In this document: in pieces, positions 9,635 through 21,018 of the stretch
Numbering within the stretch: position 1 is the stretch's first letter
Layout of the letters: each line of letters begins with the position of its first letter
Assembly: GCA_019828595.1 (NCBI GenBank)
Contig: JAHQRK010000017.1
Coordinates: forward strand, 124,001 to 188,000
Reading direction: 5' to 3'
DNA: 64,000 nucleotides
Source: Aphanomyces cochlioides
Lineage: Eukaryota; Oomycota; Saprolegniomycetes; Saprolegniales; Verrucalvaceae
The notes under the pieces: model-generated
Told to the model about the DNA's origin: nothing
The model's input: the letters and a program-made list of their open reading frames with translations, nothing else
The model's database searches: none
Program-made: the position numbers and the translations under genes

Positions 9635-12600
9635 CTATTCACGGCGCATTTGACGGCAAGACAATGATGACCATGCGCTTAGATTATGCTCAAGACGACT
9701 ATGCGCTTTCTCGACAGCGTGAGATCGTTTGAACATGTCGAAAGAGAAAATGCGTGTGAGGGCCTCACAGCACGATACATAGCGGGCATCTTGGTATTGC
9801 TTGATTTCGTCAAGTTCACCGGACTCAACTTGAAAATTTGAGCGGTCGGAGCCCTTGTAGATGTACTTGTACAGGTACTTGACTGCAGATATACTTGTAC
9901 ACGCCTCGACATTGATGTGGCAGTCGAACATGGCACTCAACGTTGGGCAGTACGGAATAACATATTGGTTGGTATACTCAGAGGGCCGCTCTGCCGAAGA
10001 GCGGCGACGACGGTAGAGTGGATATCCATCACTGCCTTCTGATGTTTCGTTGCAGTATGCTTTTGGAAAGTTTTTCTTGCACTTCCCGTTTTCCAGGCAT
10101 CGGTCGCTGCATTTGTGAATCATGCAGGTTGTAACAATTTCGTGCAGTCTTAGATTCTTTTCCTTGTCGGGGATTTCTGCACTGATAATACTGTCAATAT
10201 CGGCAGCTGTCTTGATTTTGTCGTCCCCAGTGAATATGACCAATATATGGGCATGAGGCAGACCACGCTTTTGGAATTCGACAACACGAACACACGCAGC
10301 TTGTCGACCCAAAACTTCCCCCTTGTACAGCATGGCTTCAATGGCTAAGAGCTTGAGACGGAACATGCGCGTCACTAAGTCAGGTCGATCAGCTGGAGAT
10401 CGTTTAAATCCATAGTCGTCTTTCGCCAATTCCAGCTCCCTGTCGATTTCAACCCACTTTGGATTGCATGTCACAGTGATAAAAAGGTCTGGTCGACCGA
10501 ACTTGCGAACAATTGCCATGGCGTCAAGGTAACGTTGTCTCATGTACCGTGGTCCACCCGTGTAAGATGACGGCAAAACAGTCCTTTTTCCAATGCTTCT
10601 GAGGTCCACATCATGCGAAACAGCGTCATGAAGTGCGCGGTACGTGTCGCTGCGGAGGTTATTGGTTTGGTCACGAATATATCGAAGCCTTTGGTTTTCC
10701 ACCTTTGCAAAATTGTCGACTGCAAACACTTGAAATAGAGGTCCGCTGACATGTAATGGAGAGAATGCACCGCGCTCGTGCAAATGGTATCGAGCATAAT
10801 CGTTCAAACTCACGTTTTCATGATTGCGACCGCTCTTGTTGTCAAACGACCACCCCAAAGTCCCAGTGGGAAAGAGCAAAGGGTATTGAAGCGGGTCATA
10901 TGCCGAATGAAATTCCTTAATGCGAAATAAGCGTTGTTCCCCAGGTTGTCGATCCAAACGCACATGTTTACCAACGTGATAGTTTCGCTGAACTTCGCTG
11001 AGTACGGGGCCATCAATACCATGCAGTAAGATATGACGCCCTGACTTGGACGTTTCTGAAAAAAGAACAGCGATTTCAGAACACGTAGGAAGGTTATGCG
11101 TTCGGCTGTTGCTTCGAGGCTGAGCAGTGAGCACAATTCTCATGTCGTCATCCTTTGGAATATCCTTCGCATGCTTGTACAGCTGGGTGAACGCGTTGTG
11201 CTGTAGTAGTAGACGCTGGATTTTCGTCACAGTTGACACATTAAGATTTCCCCCAAGCATTCTTCGTCGTATGCTTGCTTGCGTTTCAAGATCCGTAATG
11301 TAGATCTGGGCGTAACTGGCTTGTTCTTCGTCCGCAGGCAACAGTGGTCCAATCAAATGATGCAAAGCGCCTTGGATTGTATAAGATCTCGGCCCACCGT
11401 TGCCGTGAATATTTTCTTGGGTACCAATAGATGTAAAGGCAAAGAGGGCGTTGTACCGGCGAGTGTTATTGACAAACCCTCTGGTTTTGAACAAAGCAAT
11501 GTATTCGCGAAACTCGGGTGTGTCAGGCCAGGTAGCAACAGGCAGCACTCGAGAGCCTCCACCGCAGCAGTCCTTTTCTTCGCCTGGCCAAATCTTCGCT
11601 TCGCAATGGCGGCAAATCGAACGCTGCTCAATAGTATGAAGAGGCACCAATGATTCATCGAAGTCATCGAAACTGACGCGTGCACTGTTGTGACCACTCT
11701 TCTTCTTCGGGCGACCCTTGGGTTTATTCCGGAGACTTAATCCTTGCTCGCGAGGAGGTACATCAATCAAATCCACATCCACGTTTAGCGGAGGATCAGT
11801 ATTTGCCAAGGCAAGTAATTGATTGTCAGTGTTGCAATCCACATTTCCATCGGAAATATCTTCTTCCTTGGTTTCTTCTTCACCTCCTTCATTCATACGG
11901 TTAGGTTGTAGCGCAGCATAGATCCTTCGATTGTCAACTGTGCGCTCGCGATCTTCTTGCTCCTGAGCTGCCAGAAGCTTGAGATGATGGTCACTTTGAG
12001 CATGATAATGGATTCCGTCTTCTCCCTCCTTGGTTTCCTCTTCGTCGCTCTGATCCATGTCCGTATGGTGCAAAATGATGGCACCCCGCCCTTGATTCGC
12101 AACCTCAGTGTTGTGCTTCTTTTCGCGAGCACGTTTGTTGTATTCCGCCTTCTTGGATCTTTTCATAGCCACCTCTTTGTCGAAGTCTTCCACGATAGCA
12201 TGCCGTTTCTTTTCGCGAGCACGATTGTTGTACTCCGCCTTTTTGGATTTGTCGACCTCTTCCAGGAGAGCTTGCCGTTTCTGTTCGTGAGCACGATTGT
12301 TGTACTCCGCCTTTAGGAGAGCTTGCCGTTTCTTTTCGTGAGCACGATTGTTGTACTCCGCCTTTAGGAGAGCTTGCCGTTGCTTTTCGTGAGCACGTTT
12401 GTTGTACTCCGCCTTTCTCATAGCCGCCTCGTCGTTAATATTGCCCTGATTCAAGGCATCGTCATCCACAGCCCAGCCATTAGCTCCAGTTGATGCAGAC
12501 TCTTGTTCGGTAGCATGCACTTCATTAAGCTCTGCTTGCTTGCCAGGTTCGGAGTTATCGATCGCATGTCCTTGATTGTCATTGTCATGACTGCAATTGC

Positions 12601-12739
12601 CTTTGCCTTTCTTAGAGGCCGAGTAGTTGTTATTTTCTACACAGAAAACTGCGTCAGACAAATGTTCATACAAAAACATCAACACAAAAATGATAATGTG
12701 ATTGGATCGTAAAAATACTGTGGATATGTGCCCCGCCAC
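9635..12739 (-). CDS. Helitron Rep endonuclease, C-terminal helicase missing
   Basis: Frame of 1034 codons. Order: N-terminal acidic/charged region with 5-6 repeats of the type KAEYNNRAHEKKRQALL (about residues 105-215); a cysteine motif SICRHCEAKIWPGEE (about 375-390); a Helitron-like N domain (YTGGPRYMRQRYLDAM, LFITVTCNPKWVE); the HUH metal motif as GLPHAHILVI (first His about residue 829, bases 10247-10255); a cysteine cluster; and the paired catalytic tyrosines in KYLYKYIYKG (bases 9851-9880, about residue 954). In complete RepHel proteins a PIF1-like helicase of about 500 residues follows. Here the frame stops at 9635 and only about 450 non-coding bases precede the 3' terminus. The nickase may be intact, but strand unwinding would need a partner. 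The true start is uncertain because the first 35 residues are hydrophobic. Confidence 0.8.
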   Translation of the reverse strand: MAGHISTVFLRSNHIIIFVLMFLYEHLSDAVFCVENNNYSASKKGKGNCSHDNDNQGHAIDNSEPGKQAELNEVHATEQESASTGANGWAVDDDALNQGNINDEAAMRKAEYNKRAHEKQRQALLKAEYNNRAHEKKRQALLKAEYNNRAHEQKRQALLEEVDKSKKAEYNNRAREKKRHAIVEDFDKEVAMKRSKKAEYNKRAREKKHNTEVANQGRGAIILHHTDMDQSDEEETKEGEDGIHYHAQSDHHLKLLAAQEQEDRERTVDNRRIYAALQPNRMNEGGEEETKEEDISDGNVDCNTDNQLLALANTDPPLNVDVDLIDVPPREQGLSLRNKPKGRPKKKSGHNSARVSFDDFDESLVPLHTIEQRSICRHCEAKIWPGEEKDCCGGGSRVLPVATWPDTPEFREYIALFKTRGFVNNTRRYNALFAFTSIGTQENIHGNGGPRSYTIQGALHHLIGPLLPADEEQASYAQIYITDLETQASIRRRMLGGNLNVSTVTKIQRLLLQHNAFTQLYKHAKDIPKDDDMRIVLTAQPRSNSRTHNLPTCSEIAVLFSETSKSGRHILLHGIDGPVLSEVQRNYHVGKHVRLDRQPGEQRLFRIKEFHSAYDPLQYPLLFPTGTLGWSFDNKSGRNHENVSLNDYARYHLHERGAFSPLHVSGPLFQVFAVDNFAKVENQRLRYIRDQTNNLRSDTYRALHDAVSHDVDLRSIGKRTVLPSSYTGGPRYMRQRYLDAMAIVRKFGRPDLFITVTCNPKWVEIDRELELAKDDYGFKRSPADRPDLVTRMFRLKLLAIEAMLYKGEVLGRQAACVRVVEFQKRGLPHAHILVIFTGDDKIKTAADIDSIISAEIPDKEKNLRLHEIVTTCMIHKCSDRCLENGKCKKNFPKAYCNETSEGSDGYPLYRRRRSSAERPSEYTNQYVIPYCPTLSAMFDCHINVEACTSISAVKYLYKYIYKGSDRSNFQVESGELDEIKQYQDARYVSCCEALTRIFSFDMFKRSHAVEKAHSRLEHNLSAWSSLSCRQMRRE

Positions 12740-13453
12740 TTAAGCTTAACATAATGTGTTTGCCAGAAAATACTACTCATTTCTTTCATAATTCGTACAG
12801 AATTCGCAGTATTTATTAAACATCACTTTGTTTAATATCGCTTATTGAACTCGTACATCCAATGAGTTGAAACTTTGATACTGGGTAATACACCTGCTAA
12901 GTATCATGAAACACCCCTTCAGTGATTCATGATACTCGCCGTAGGCCCACTATAAACAGTGGTACTCCGTCAAAAAAGTAGCACCATCAGTTGCAATAGT
13001 GGTAACCAACGTTACACATTGCCCCCTTACTGTAAAAAGTTGAACTATGGGGAGAGGATTTACTCGTCCAAAGTCAATATGAAAATACAGTAAAAACACA
13101 CGTTTTAGCTGTCCCTGGCTGCTCTATGAAAATGTCCGGTATTTCGAGCCAAAAAGGCCCTACTTCGTAACATTCGCATATCGCGTCGGAATTCGCCTTT
13201 CGGAGTCCAAGCCTCTGGCCAGGGTATGGCTTAAAGTGGCAGAAAGGGCTCGTCACCCTACTGCACAGTGTGTTGACCGCTTATTCAGCGGCCTTTTCTG
13301 CCCGAGTGAAGCTATCCTAAGACATGCATCTCACCTTGCATCGTCCCAGAAAAACCCAACTGCCATTCAATCGTCTTTGGCAGGTATTATTTTAAATAGT
13401 AGGACAATATTTTCATTTTGTATGTGGAATTGTTTGATTATTAATATTATCGA

Positions 13454-13506
13454 CAACTGCCACGTCCAGCATCATGGGTACACGATGATGCTGGACGTGG
13501 CAGTTG
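13454..13506. repeat. perfect 22 bp stem hairpin
   Basis: Arms 13454-13475 (starts CAACTGCCACGTCC) and 13485-13506 are exact reverse complements around a 9 base loop. Helitron 1 has only CAACTGGCACGTC at the equivalent place, so the hairpin arose in copy 2, probably by inverted duplication. Confidence 0.9.
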
Positions 13507-13653
13507 GGACAAAATATGACACCGAGTATTGAGCAACACACCAAATAATTGACAAATGGATATTTGCCATGGATATGGGGCAATACAACCTTGAGTGGTC
13601 AAATTAGTTGATGTTGGTTGGAAGTGCTGACTACTATGAACGAACTTGTCTCA

Positions 13654-13801
13654 AATTGCTCATTTTGTACTTGGATAAAGTATATAAAAATTGCTCATTT
13701 TGTACTTGGATAAAGTATGTAAAAATTGCTAATTTTGTACTTGGATAAAGTATATAAAAATTGCTAATTTTGTACTTGGATAAAGTATATAAAAATTGCT
13801 C
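13654..13801. repeat. 35 bp tandem repeat, about 4 units
   Basis: Unit resembles ATTGCTCATTTTGTACTTGG followed by ATAAAGTATATAAAA. Four units lie in Helitron 2, and a single unit at the equivalent place in Helitron 1 (about 9066-9100), so the array expanded after the copies separated. Confidence 0.85.
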
Positions 13802-14528
13802 ATTTGTTGACTTGACGTTTGTATGTAAAAATTGCTCTCGTACTTAGTCTCGTACTTACGTGTTGCGTTAGAGCCTTAAGTAATAGATTGCTATCAATGG
13901 CATAGAGCCCATTAATTGACCGCACCAGCGACGACCTAACCCTCTAAAAAGGCCAATACGCAATTCTTATTGGACATAATATCTACCCAATCAAAATCTA
14001 CTATACCTGAATTAGTGTGAGTTGGTGTCGTGATCTCCTTGACAATCCCACGGCGACAACGCCGACAAAAGGTCCGATAACCAGCGGTCATACTAACGCT
14101 CTTAATAGCGTTGTTTTGACCGCTATATGCAGCGCTATAAGCAGCACTGGTCTGAGCGCTGCTACCAGCGATGAAGTAAACGCTAGAAGAAGGCGCGTAG
14201 AAAGCAACACTGCATATAGCGCTGAATATAGCGCTGAAAGCAGCGCTGCTCCAACGTCAATTGCTATCATGGGTCTGAGTATATTTACTGTATGAAGCGT
14301 CAGTGAGGCGAGGAGAGGATGAATAGCGCTCGTAACAGCGCAACGTGCTGAAGCCGAGCATTGGATCGGTGTCGAACAAATGACCACCATAAATATTCGG
14401 ATATTATGCATTCGATTCCAAATTGGACTGGGCTGTCGAATCGAATCGACTTGCCAGAATCGACTAGCAATCGACTAGCCAATCATATATCAATATTTTG
14501 ACCAATCAAATCACCTTAATTATATGAC

Positions 14529-14581
14529 TTGGGGAAAGGCCGTGGGGAAAGGCCGTGGGGAAAGGCCGTGGGGAAAGGCCA
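14529..14581. repeat. 13 bp tandem repeat, four units
   Basis: Four successive units of GGGGAAAGGCCGT, the last ending CCAT. Lies inside the MULE; no coding significance seen. Confidence 0.85.
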
Positions 14582-14864
14582 TGATGGACGCTGACTCGCG
14601 GAAGATACGCGCGACGTCTTGACGCTTCATAGCGAGGTTGTATTGGGCGTAGAAATCATGCATGATGGTATTCTGGGATGCAGGTACCATTGCTAGGAAG
14701 AAATTGTACTTAACTTTGTATACTATACAATATTTCATATTAAATTTAGCATAGTCGATTGCTATGCGATTTGGCCAATGACCTGCCAAGTCCACATTTC
14801 ACTGAAAAGGACAATAACATTTCCGGATAATGTAATATTAATAATATGAACTTTAATTGGCTAA

Positions 14865-15138
14865 GGGTGCGTCTGGCAAAATTTCAAAATCAATATGCCA
14901 TTTTCAGCTAAATTGGGATCAACGATTTATGGCATATTCAAAATAGAGGTAAAACCTCCATCTCGTAAAATGGCATTTTGGGAGGCTCCAGTGAGTATAT
15001 CTCAACCAAAAATATTGAATTTGGTGCAAAACTCTTTGAGATAGACAAGTTCATATTTTGACCTAAATTATTGAATTTGGCCTCAAAATGGCATTTTGGG
15101 TCAATTTATTGTAATATTTTCGGTTGCCAGACGGGCCC
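14865..15138. mobile_element. PIF/Harbinger (Tourist-like) MITE, 274 bp
   Basis: Ends GGGTGCGTCTGGCA and TGCCAGACGGGCCC are near-inverted repeats flanked by TAA on both sides (14862-14864 and 15139-15141). This fits a 3 bp TAA/TTA target duplication typical of PIF/Harbinger MITEs. The interior is AT-rich and non-coding. Confidence 0.65.
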
Positions 15139-15190
15139 TAAATGTATCAAATATTTGATTTCAAAGTATTTTATCACACCATTCGACGAA

Positions 15191-15909
15191 ATGAGCAGTG
15201 AAAGACACGAAGAGAGAAAGTCCCTAGCCGTGCGCTGCAACGTGATGCAATGCGAGGCCCTTCTCACTGTGGGTCACTATATATCGCACTATCGCTCCTA
15301 CCACAGTGAGCAAGGGCCTTGGAAGAAATCAATGCACCAGGACGGCGAGGTCTACACCTATCTTGAAGGTAAATCTACCGACATTATCCTAACCTAAACT
15401 GTTCACGTAGGTGACGACCTAGTAAGCTTCGAGTCAACGACAGACTCGGAGAGGAAGTCGTACAACCGTGAAAAGAGTTTACTATTAAAAAACGCTTCCA
15501 AGGTCGTACAATTTTTCTCTCCGAGGCTCGTCAAGACACAAGCATTAGCGAGCTTGACGAGCTGCATGAGCTCATTCACGAGCTTACGCAGCGAATGGAT
15601 GCCGTGGAAAATAGGATCACTTCGATGTTATCGTCCTTTCCCAATGATGACATCTTGGGTCTGAGCCCTTCTCATGAAGAAGTTCTCAATATGAGCCAGC
15701 ATGTTTCACGAAGCGAGCAAATCGGGCGAGCGCGAACTGAAAATGATGCAATTATTGCAAGCATTTTAGGCGAAACCTCCCGTCCTAAGCGCAAAGTTGC
15801 CAGTTCATCTTCTGCTCCAAAACCGCAAAAGAAACGAGGTAGAAAGAAGAGTTTATTTTATGCTAAAAATGTATTTTTTGGTTTTCCAAGTTTGTATTGT
15901 TTACACTAG
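15191..15909 (+). CDS. three-exon gene of unknown function inside the MULE, copy 1
   Basis: Exons 15191-15368, 15411-15467 and 15503-15909 join in frame through introns of 42 nt (GTAAAT...CGTAG) and 35 nt (GTGAAA...CCAAG) to give 213 residues. The N-terminal part has scattered Cys/His and aromatic residues (RCNVMQCEALLTVGHYISHY). The middle is a predicted coiled coil (ISELDELHELIHELTQRMDA). The C-terminal region is Ser/Lys/Arg-rich with a nuclear-localisation-like stretch (KPQKKRGRKK). I do not recognise the family. The frame is preserved in the second copy at 26741-27459 with one residue changed. It could be a captured host gene (Pack-MULE) or an element accessory gene. Exon structure is predicted from splice signals and frame continuity; the 35 nt intron is short, and the last residues may belong to another intron. 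Confidence 0.5.
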
Positions 15910-16548
15910 TAAATTGATATCTTATTCATTATAGACTAATCCAAACTAGTCTCATATGTACGCAAGCTTTTCTTGAAGTCACTATTTGTTCTTGGCCTTT
16001 TTTTTTTCTGTTGATCTTCTCCGCATTTAACAAAAAATTCTCAACTGGTTGGAGTAGGTGTTGTAACTCCTTGAGGATGTCGTAGTTAGTATTTTGCTGT
16101 GCACACAACCGTGTCACTTTTGAGCAGGTATTAAGAATATGTGATGATAAATCTGTAAGATGCTAAGAGTTTCCAAATGGTAGCAGCGCTCAGACCAGCG
16201 CTGCTTATAGCGCTGCATATAGCGGTTGAAACAACGCTATTAAGAGCGTTAGTATGACCGCTGGTTATCGGACCTTTTGTCGGCGTTGTTGCCGTGGGAT
16301 TGTCAAGGAGATCACGACACCAACTCACACTAATTAAAGTATTGTAGATTTTGATTGGGTAGATATTATGTCCAATAAGAATTGCGTATTGGCCTTTTTA
16401 GAGGGTTAGGTCGTCGCTGGTGCGGTCAATTAATGGGCTCGCAATGGCATTTTTCCTATATTAATACTGTATGATATTGATACTGAGGTACCTGATATTA
16501 ATATAGAAAAGATAACTATTAATACTGGAGTTTGAATTCTAATAATTA

Positions 16549-17126
16549 CAGGTCATCCCTCGAGATAGTCACGCCCTTCAAACTAAATATACTCTATTTC
16601 CTAATTTATACTTCGATAATATTATTTTTGAGGGTCGGAGAGGACGCGACTTGAAATTCAAATCTTTAATCGAATCAATTGGAGTGTCATGGCGCGAAGA
16701 CAGAGAGTAACGATAACACAGAAGAGATTAATCCAAGAAGAGTACAACAATCATCCTCTTCGAGGTGGACATTTTGGAAGCGATGAAATGGGCCGAAACT
16801 GCATGGCAAGAGGTGGCTAATTCAGCAATAGTCAACTGCTGGCGTCACACAGGTATTCTTGATGAAGGAATGTATGCATTAAATGATTCATTTAATTGCA
16901 ATATTTGAAAGCAATCAGCTTCAATACAAATGAGTTTACAGTTAAAAATCAAATACTGAAGTACTATAATTAATTTTGCAATCAGCTTAAATACAAATGC
17001 ATTTACAGTTAAAAATCAAACATTGAAGTAATTAATTTTTCTTTATTGAACTTTATAAATTAGTAACTCTATAAATTTATTCAAAACCTGTTCAAAATTG
17101 ATGTGATTATCTCGAGGGACGACCTG
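16549..17126. mobile_element. internally deleted pogo element (578 bp)
   Basis: Terminal inverted repeats CAGGTCATCCCTCGAGATA and CAGGTCGTCCCTCGAGATA lie inside TA dinucleotides on both sides (16547-16548 and 17127-17128), the Tc1/mariner-pogo signature. Inside, a start MARRQRVTITQKRLIQEEYN (about 16690) is joined near 16777 to a transposase C-terminus with EAMKWAETAWQEV and NCWRHTGIL, in a different frame. The N- and C-terminal ends of a pogo transposase thus survive with the middle deleted. Confidence 0.8.
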
Positions 17127-20100
17127 TATTAATAAAATGAGTATTAATATATCCCGATAAATTTTTACAGGGTTTTTAAGAGGTTAGGGTGGAAAAACTG
17201 CGAAAATTCATGTCAACTGAGCGATTGGCTGATCCTGTTTTTGTTTCGTAAATCTCTTGTCAAAACACAAAACTGTTGTTTTTGAAGCCCACAGAGCGAT
17301 TCAGAGCCTGAAAACCTCATTTTCATGCATGCCGCTCCTGAAGTCTCAACACGATACTGTATTGGTAAATCCATGGATATCCATGGATTTCTATGGAAAC
17401 TCCATCAATTAGTACAAAAAATAGAGGTTCATTTATTTGCATGCATTAGTCTTTGCAGCTTTTCGGCGCGAGTGGAGTCCAAACGTGTCCGCTTCGTATT
17501 CACAGCATGGCCTGCCGTTGAAAAAGCGCTCTTGGAAGGCGTTCGACATGGGCTTAGCAAGGTAGGTGCGGGCCAAATTCGCGAAGGCCGTCAATCCAAC
17601 GTTCCGGTACCAAGCGAGAACGTCGATCTCCTTGTAGAGCTTCCACACGTCATACATGCATCCATGACTCCCCGTTTTGACAACGTCCGCTGTGGTGTAT
17701 CGCTGCCAGGACACCTCGAACGCAGCCCATGTGCGCCAAACTTCGTCAGCTTTGAGCTCTAACAGGAAGAGAGATGCCGAAGAAGGATTGAAGTTCTCCC
17801 GGGGGCGAGGTATAGCAAATTCATCGTGATCATCGTACATGGTCTCGTCGCCAGCATCAAGCTCGCCCGCCACTGTAGTTGCAGGAGGAGTCGTTGGTCC
17901 TTTCTTGAGGGCATTTCTTGCATACACTGATCGATGTTCCATGAGGGCCTGGTCGCCGAACATTCCATCCATGCTTCAGGGACGGATTCAGGCTTCTGAT
18001 TGGTCAATTCCAATAATTTCCGGATAATGGGGTCGTTCATGCTTTTCGGATAAACTCAGGCAGGAACGCCTTTTTCCAGGCAGAGATGATCCATCTCTGC
18101 CTCAAGTCAGTTCCTGCTTCAGACACATTTTCAAGAAAATCGAAAAATACTTTTTGATAATTTCAAAAAACTTTCAAAAAATTCCGGATAACGTTCCTGC
18201 CTGGCAGGGATGGATTTCTTCCCCGACCAGGCCCTGAGAAGCTGTTCAATTGCTTCATCTCGATCGCTTGAATAATCTGTCACAACTATACTCTTCACGC
18301 GGGGGTCTAGCAGCATGGCTTCATGCTGATTCATTGTAGGTTTCGGGAGTCGGATGTCAATTTGGTGATTCAGACGTCGTAAGCAACAAAGAGCGTGGCT
18401 ACTCAAAGAGTCAACATCCACAGCACGACGAGGCCAATTCGCAGCATTTGATGATTTCTCAGGGCGGACACGTGTGAAACAATTCACGGCCGGAGCTCGG
18501 ACAACACTTGTTGCTTTGCGGAGTAGAAGGAAAGAGAAAGACGCGGACACCCTCTCTGTTTGTACTTCACCAAGGTTGAACGCTGCCAGTGCGTTCATAA
18601 TACCTTCCAACTCAGCAGCCAGCTCCCAGTCATCACTTGATATAGACCGAAAGACGTCTACTTTGTCATCAGGATATGTTTCAAAGTACCTAGAGTAGTA
18701 GATCATGAGTATTGTGGACATATCTATGGCTACAATTGTACATTTTGTATGCATATTCATTGAGAAGCGATGAAGACAATAGAGAGGAAACGAAGCCAAT
18801 GCGCGTGGTGTGTCGACATGGGCTCGTATGTTGGGCAATCTGAATTCAGTCTTCACCTTGTCGAGTTTGTGAGATCGCTGGGGAGCTTCGTAAAAAGCGG
18901 CGAGCGAACGAAGCTTGTCAATCAGGACAGGGCCCTGCGGGAAAGGCCCCCCTGGAGTTGACACTTCACCTTTGGACGTATTTTCACGCATTCCTAGTGC
19001 GTAGAGCATGCACAGACTTAATATATGCATTAAGCAATCTTCCTGATCAGCATGGTCGAAAGATTCCGAGACTTTTCTTGCTGCAGCTACAACACACATG
19101 GTAAATTTCCAAGCGACGCGTCTGGAATAGCCATACCTGTGGTTTCGCTCATGAGAAACTTAGTTATTGCATTGATGTCGATCGCAAAACGGTCTGTGAA
19201 GCAAGTCTTTATTGCTGCAGCAATGTCGCGTCCTGAATGAGAGCCTGCGTGTGATTGGCCCATCATTGGTCGGTGTTGAAGGATCCACATGTCATCAATG
19301 AAAGCAACGGATACGCCAAGAATGGCGCTACCAGCGTTGTCCAAGTACATGTCGTGGAATAGCGATACGAAAGGCACGTCGCAGTTTGCAGCTAGTGTTG
19401 CGGTTAGAGTTTTTGTGGTATTCGAGCAATATTGAGCAAAACTAGCATCAATATAGGTGTGATGCATGTCTCGAGAAGCACGTCAATGGGTCTTCCAGCC
19501 GCAGCTTCAAGGATCTCCTTGAAGGCGGCATTGGCCACAACATTGTACGCTAGTCCTACAAGTAAGTTTCAAAACACCAGATTGGCTAGAGAATTCAATA
19601 GATTACCGTGCTTCATGAGCCATCGAGACGTTGCAATTGCAATTGCATCTACTCTTGCCGCTTCCATTGAATCCGAAATGCGCGATTGCTTCATACGCTT
19701 AACACTCGAGTGAGGTGGGCCGGATATGGCCCCATTTCTAAAACAGTCAAGTCATGTAAGATTTCTCAAGTGACTTCATACATGCATGTGGAGTTTGATC
19801 GGGTTTTGGAATTGTCGTACATATCAAGCTTCTTTGTTGCGCTTTGGACATTTTCATGCTACTCACTTGTGTGGAAAATGGATGGGATTTATGCATCGAA
19901 AGTAGATGCTTCTTTGCGTTGCTTGAAGTAGACGTGTTAATAAGTGCTGCTCGCCATGCATCGGGGCTTCCCCTTTTTTATCTATAGATAATGCATAAAG
20001 AATACAAATGTGTGAAAATGTTTTTCCAGCTGTTTCTTGCGGTGTTTCCAGTACATATATGTACTCCCACGCATTCGCCTTACCTTGTCGATAGCATTTT

Positions 20101-21018
20101 ACTGCTGCTGGCAGGCCTGTGGTTGTATGTGGTGTTGGACGGTCAAGTACCTGGCAAGACGAATCAGACGATGCGCTGTCATATTCGCTTTTTGTTTCCT
20201 CCTCAAGGGCATCACTCATTGCGTGGTCTGTTGGGAAATGAAAGGCTGCGAAGAAGAATAACTGCGAAGTAGAATAACAAAACGAAAAGACGGCAATATA
20301 TCAATTAGCGACACATTGTGGGTCAAACTGTATACAAAAAACTTTGATTGGAAAAGAGGCGAGTGGTTAAAAATGAGATACTTCAAGTCGTCTGATTGGC
20401 TTGAAACTTGTAAAATATAATCCTTCAATTCTCTCGAATTCTGAGGTATTTTTAGATCATTCTTATTCCCTCATGCACCAAAGTTGAGCAAGGCAGCATT
20501 CACATACAAAACTCAAGATAAAACTTTGGAATGATATTTTTTTGGAGGAGAAATGGATAATTAGAATACTCGAAAGACACTCTTAACAAGCTTTGAAGTC
20601 GCGTTCCACAACACAATCAGCTCAAAATATGACTACCAATTGCTTGGTATCCTTGGTTGATGTCAATCGCGCTTCAGATCGCAGCACTGTGGTTGTATGA
20701 CTCACAATATGTCGCATCCAGTTTTCCTTAAAATTTGACATTTTGAACTGTGAAGTATTCAATCATGTAGCTTCGTTGTGCTATGTCATGAGCCTAAGTG
20801 AACTACGTTTTCTTTCTTCTTTGTAGTAATGTCATCTATGACTATAGATTCCATGTGGAGGCGAAGATATCACCCGCTAGTCTTTTGACCCACAACTTGT
20901 CGCTAACGGATATACGTATAGGCTCGGTGTCAAAAGGTTGGAAAAAAGAATATTACCACAGTCCGTTCTCGAATTAAGAACATCTACTCCAAGTCTATAT
21001 CCTGCAAAATATATATAT
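16782..21018. repeat. inverted duplication, copy A (pair at 48553-52796)
   Basis: About 4.24 kb, nearly identical to 48553-52796 in the opposite orientation. It includes the whole hAT transposase gene and the right half of the pogo element. It ends on one side at the pogo deletion join and on the other in a TATATATA stretch (about 21003-21020). The remainder, 20220-21018, is AT-rich non-coding sequence, probably the 5' non-coding part of the hAT element. Confidence 0.9.
17433..20219 (-). pseudogene. hAT transposase gene, copy A
   Basis: Near-identical inverted copy of the gene at 49353-52139 (see that entry for exons and domains). The first exon starts at 20219; the dimerisation-domain exon lies at 17972-17433 and contains AWYRNVGLTAFANLARTYLA. 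It shares the same frameshift in the third exon (about 19467) as copy B, so that lesion predates the duplication. Differences between copies are isolated substitutions. Not expected to make a full transposase. Confidence 0.75.

Larger units (their letters stand above)
9185..13887 (-). mobile_element. Helitron 2 (Rep-encoding, helicase lost)
   Basis: The minus-strand 5' end TCTATTACTTAAGG is at 13887; the 3' end is the same GC-rich hairpin followed by CTAG at 9188-9185. The host base to the right of 13887 is T and the host base to the left of Helitron 1 is A, giving the canonical A|T target for the pair together. It shares 9185-9395 and 11530-13887 with Helitron 1. Copy-specific features are a 22 bp hairpin at 13454-13506 and an expanded 35 bp tandem repeat near 13654-13801. 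Confidence 0.85.
13904..16441. mobile_element. MULE (Mutator-like element) without recognised transposase, carrying a gene
   Basis: Inverted ends of about 265 bp (13904-14169 and 16178-16441) begin AGAGCCCATTAATTGACCGC and are rich in the palindrome AGCGCT. A 9 bp direct repeat, CAATGGCAT, flanks it exactly (13895-13903 and 16442-16450). Long TIRs with a 9 bp duplication are diagnostic of the Mutator superfamily. No MULE transposase domain is visible. Inside are a short 13 bp tandem repeat, a Harbinger-type MITE and a three-exon gene of unknown function. Most of the element (from about 14259) recurs at 25636-28326 without the left TIR. Confidence 0.8.

Noticed and set aside
17168..17190. CAGGGTTTTTAAGAGG as the hAT terminal repeat
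   Set aside because: Starts like a hAT end, but no matching inverted end is visible near 20.2-21.0 kb and no 8 bp duplication could be set.
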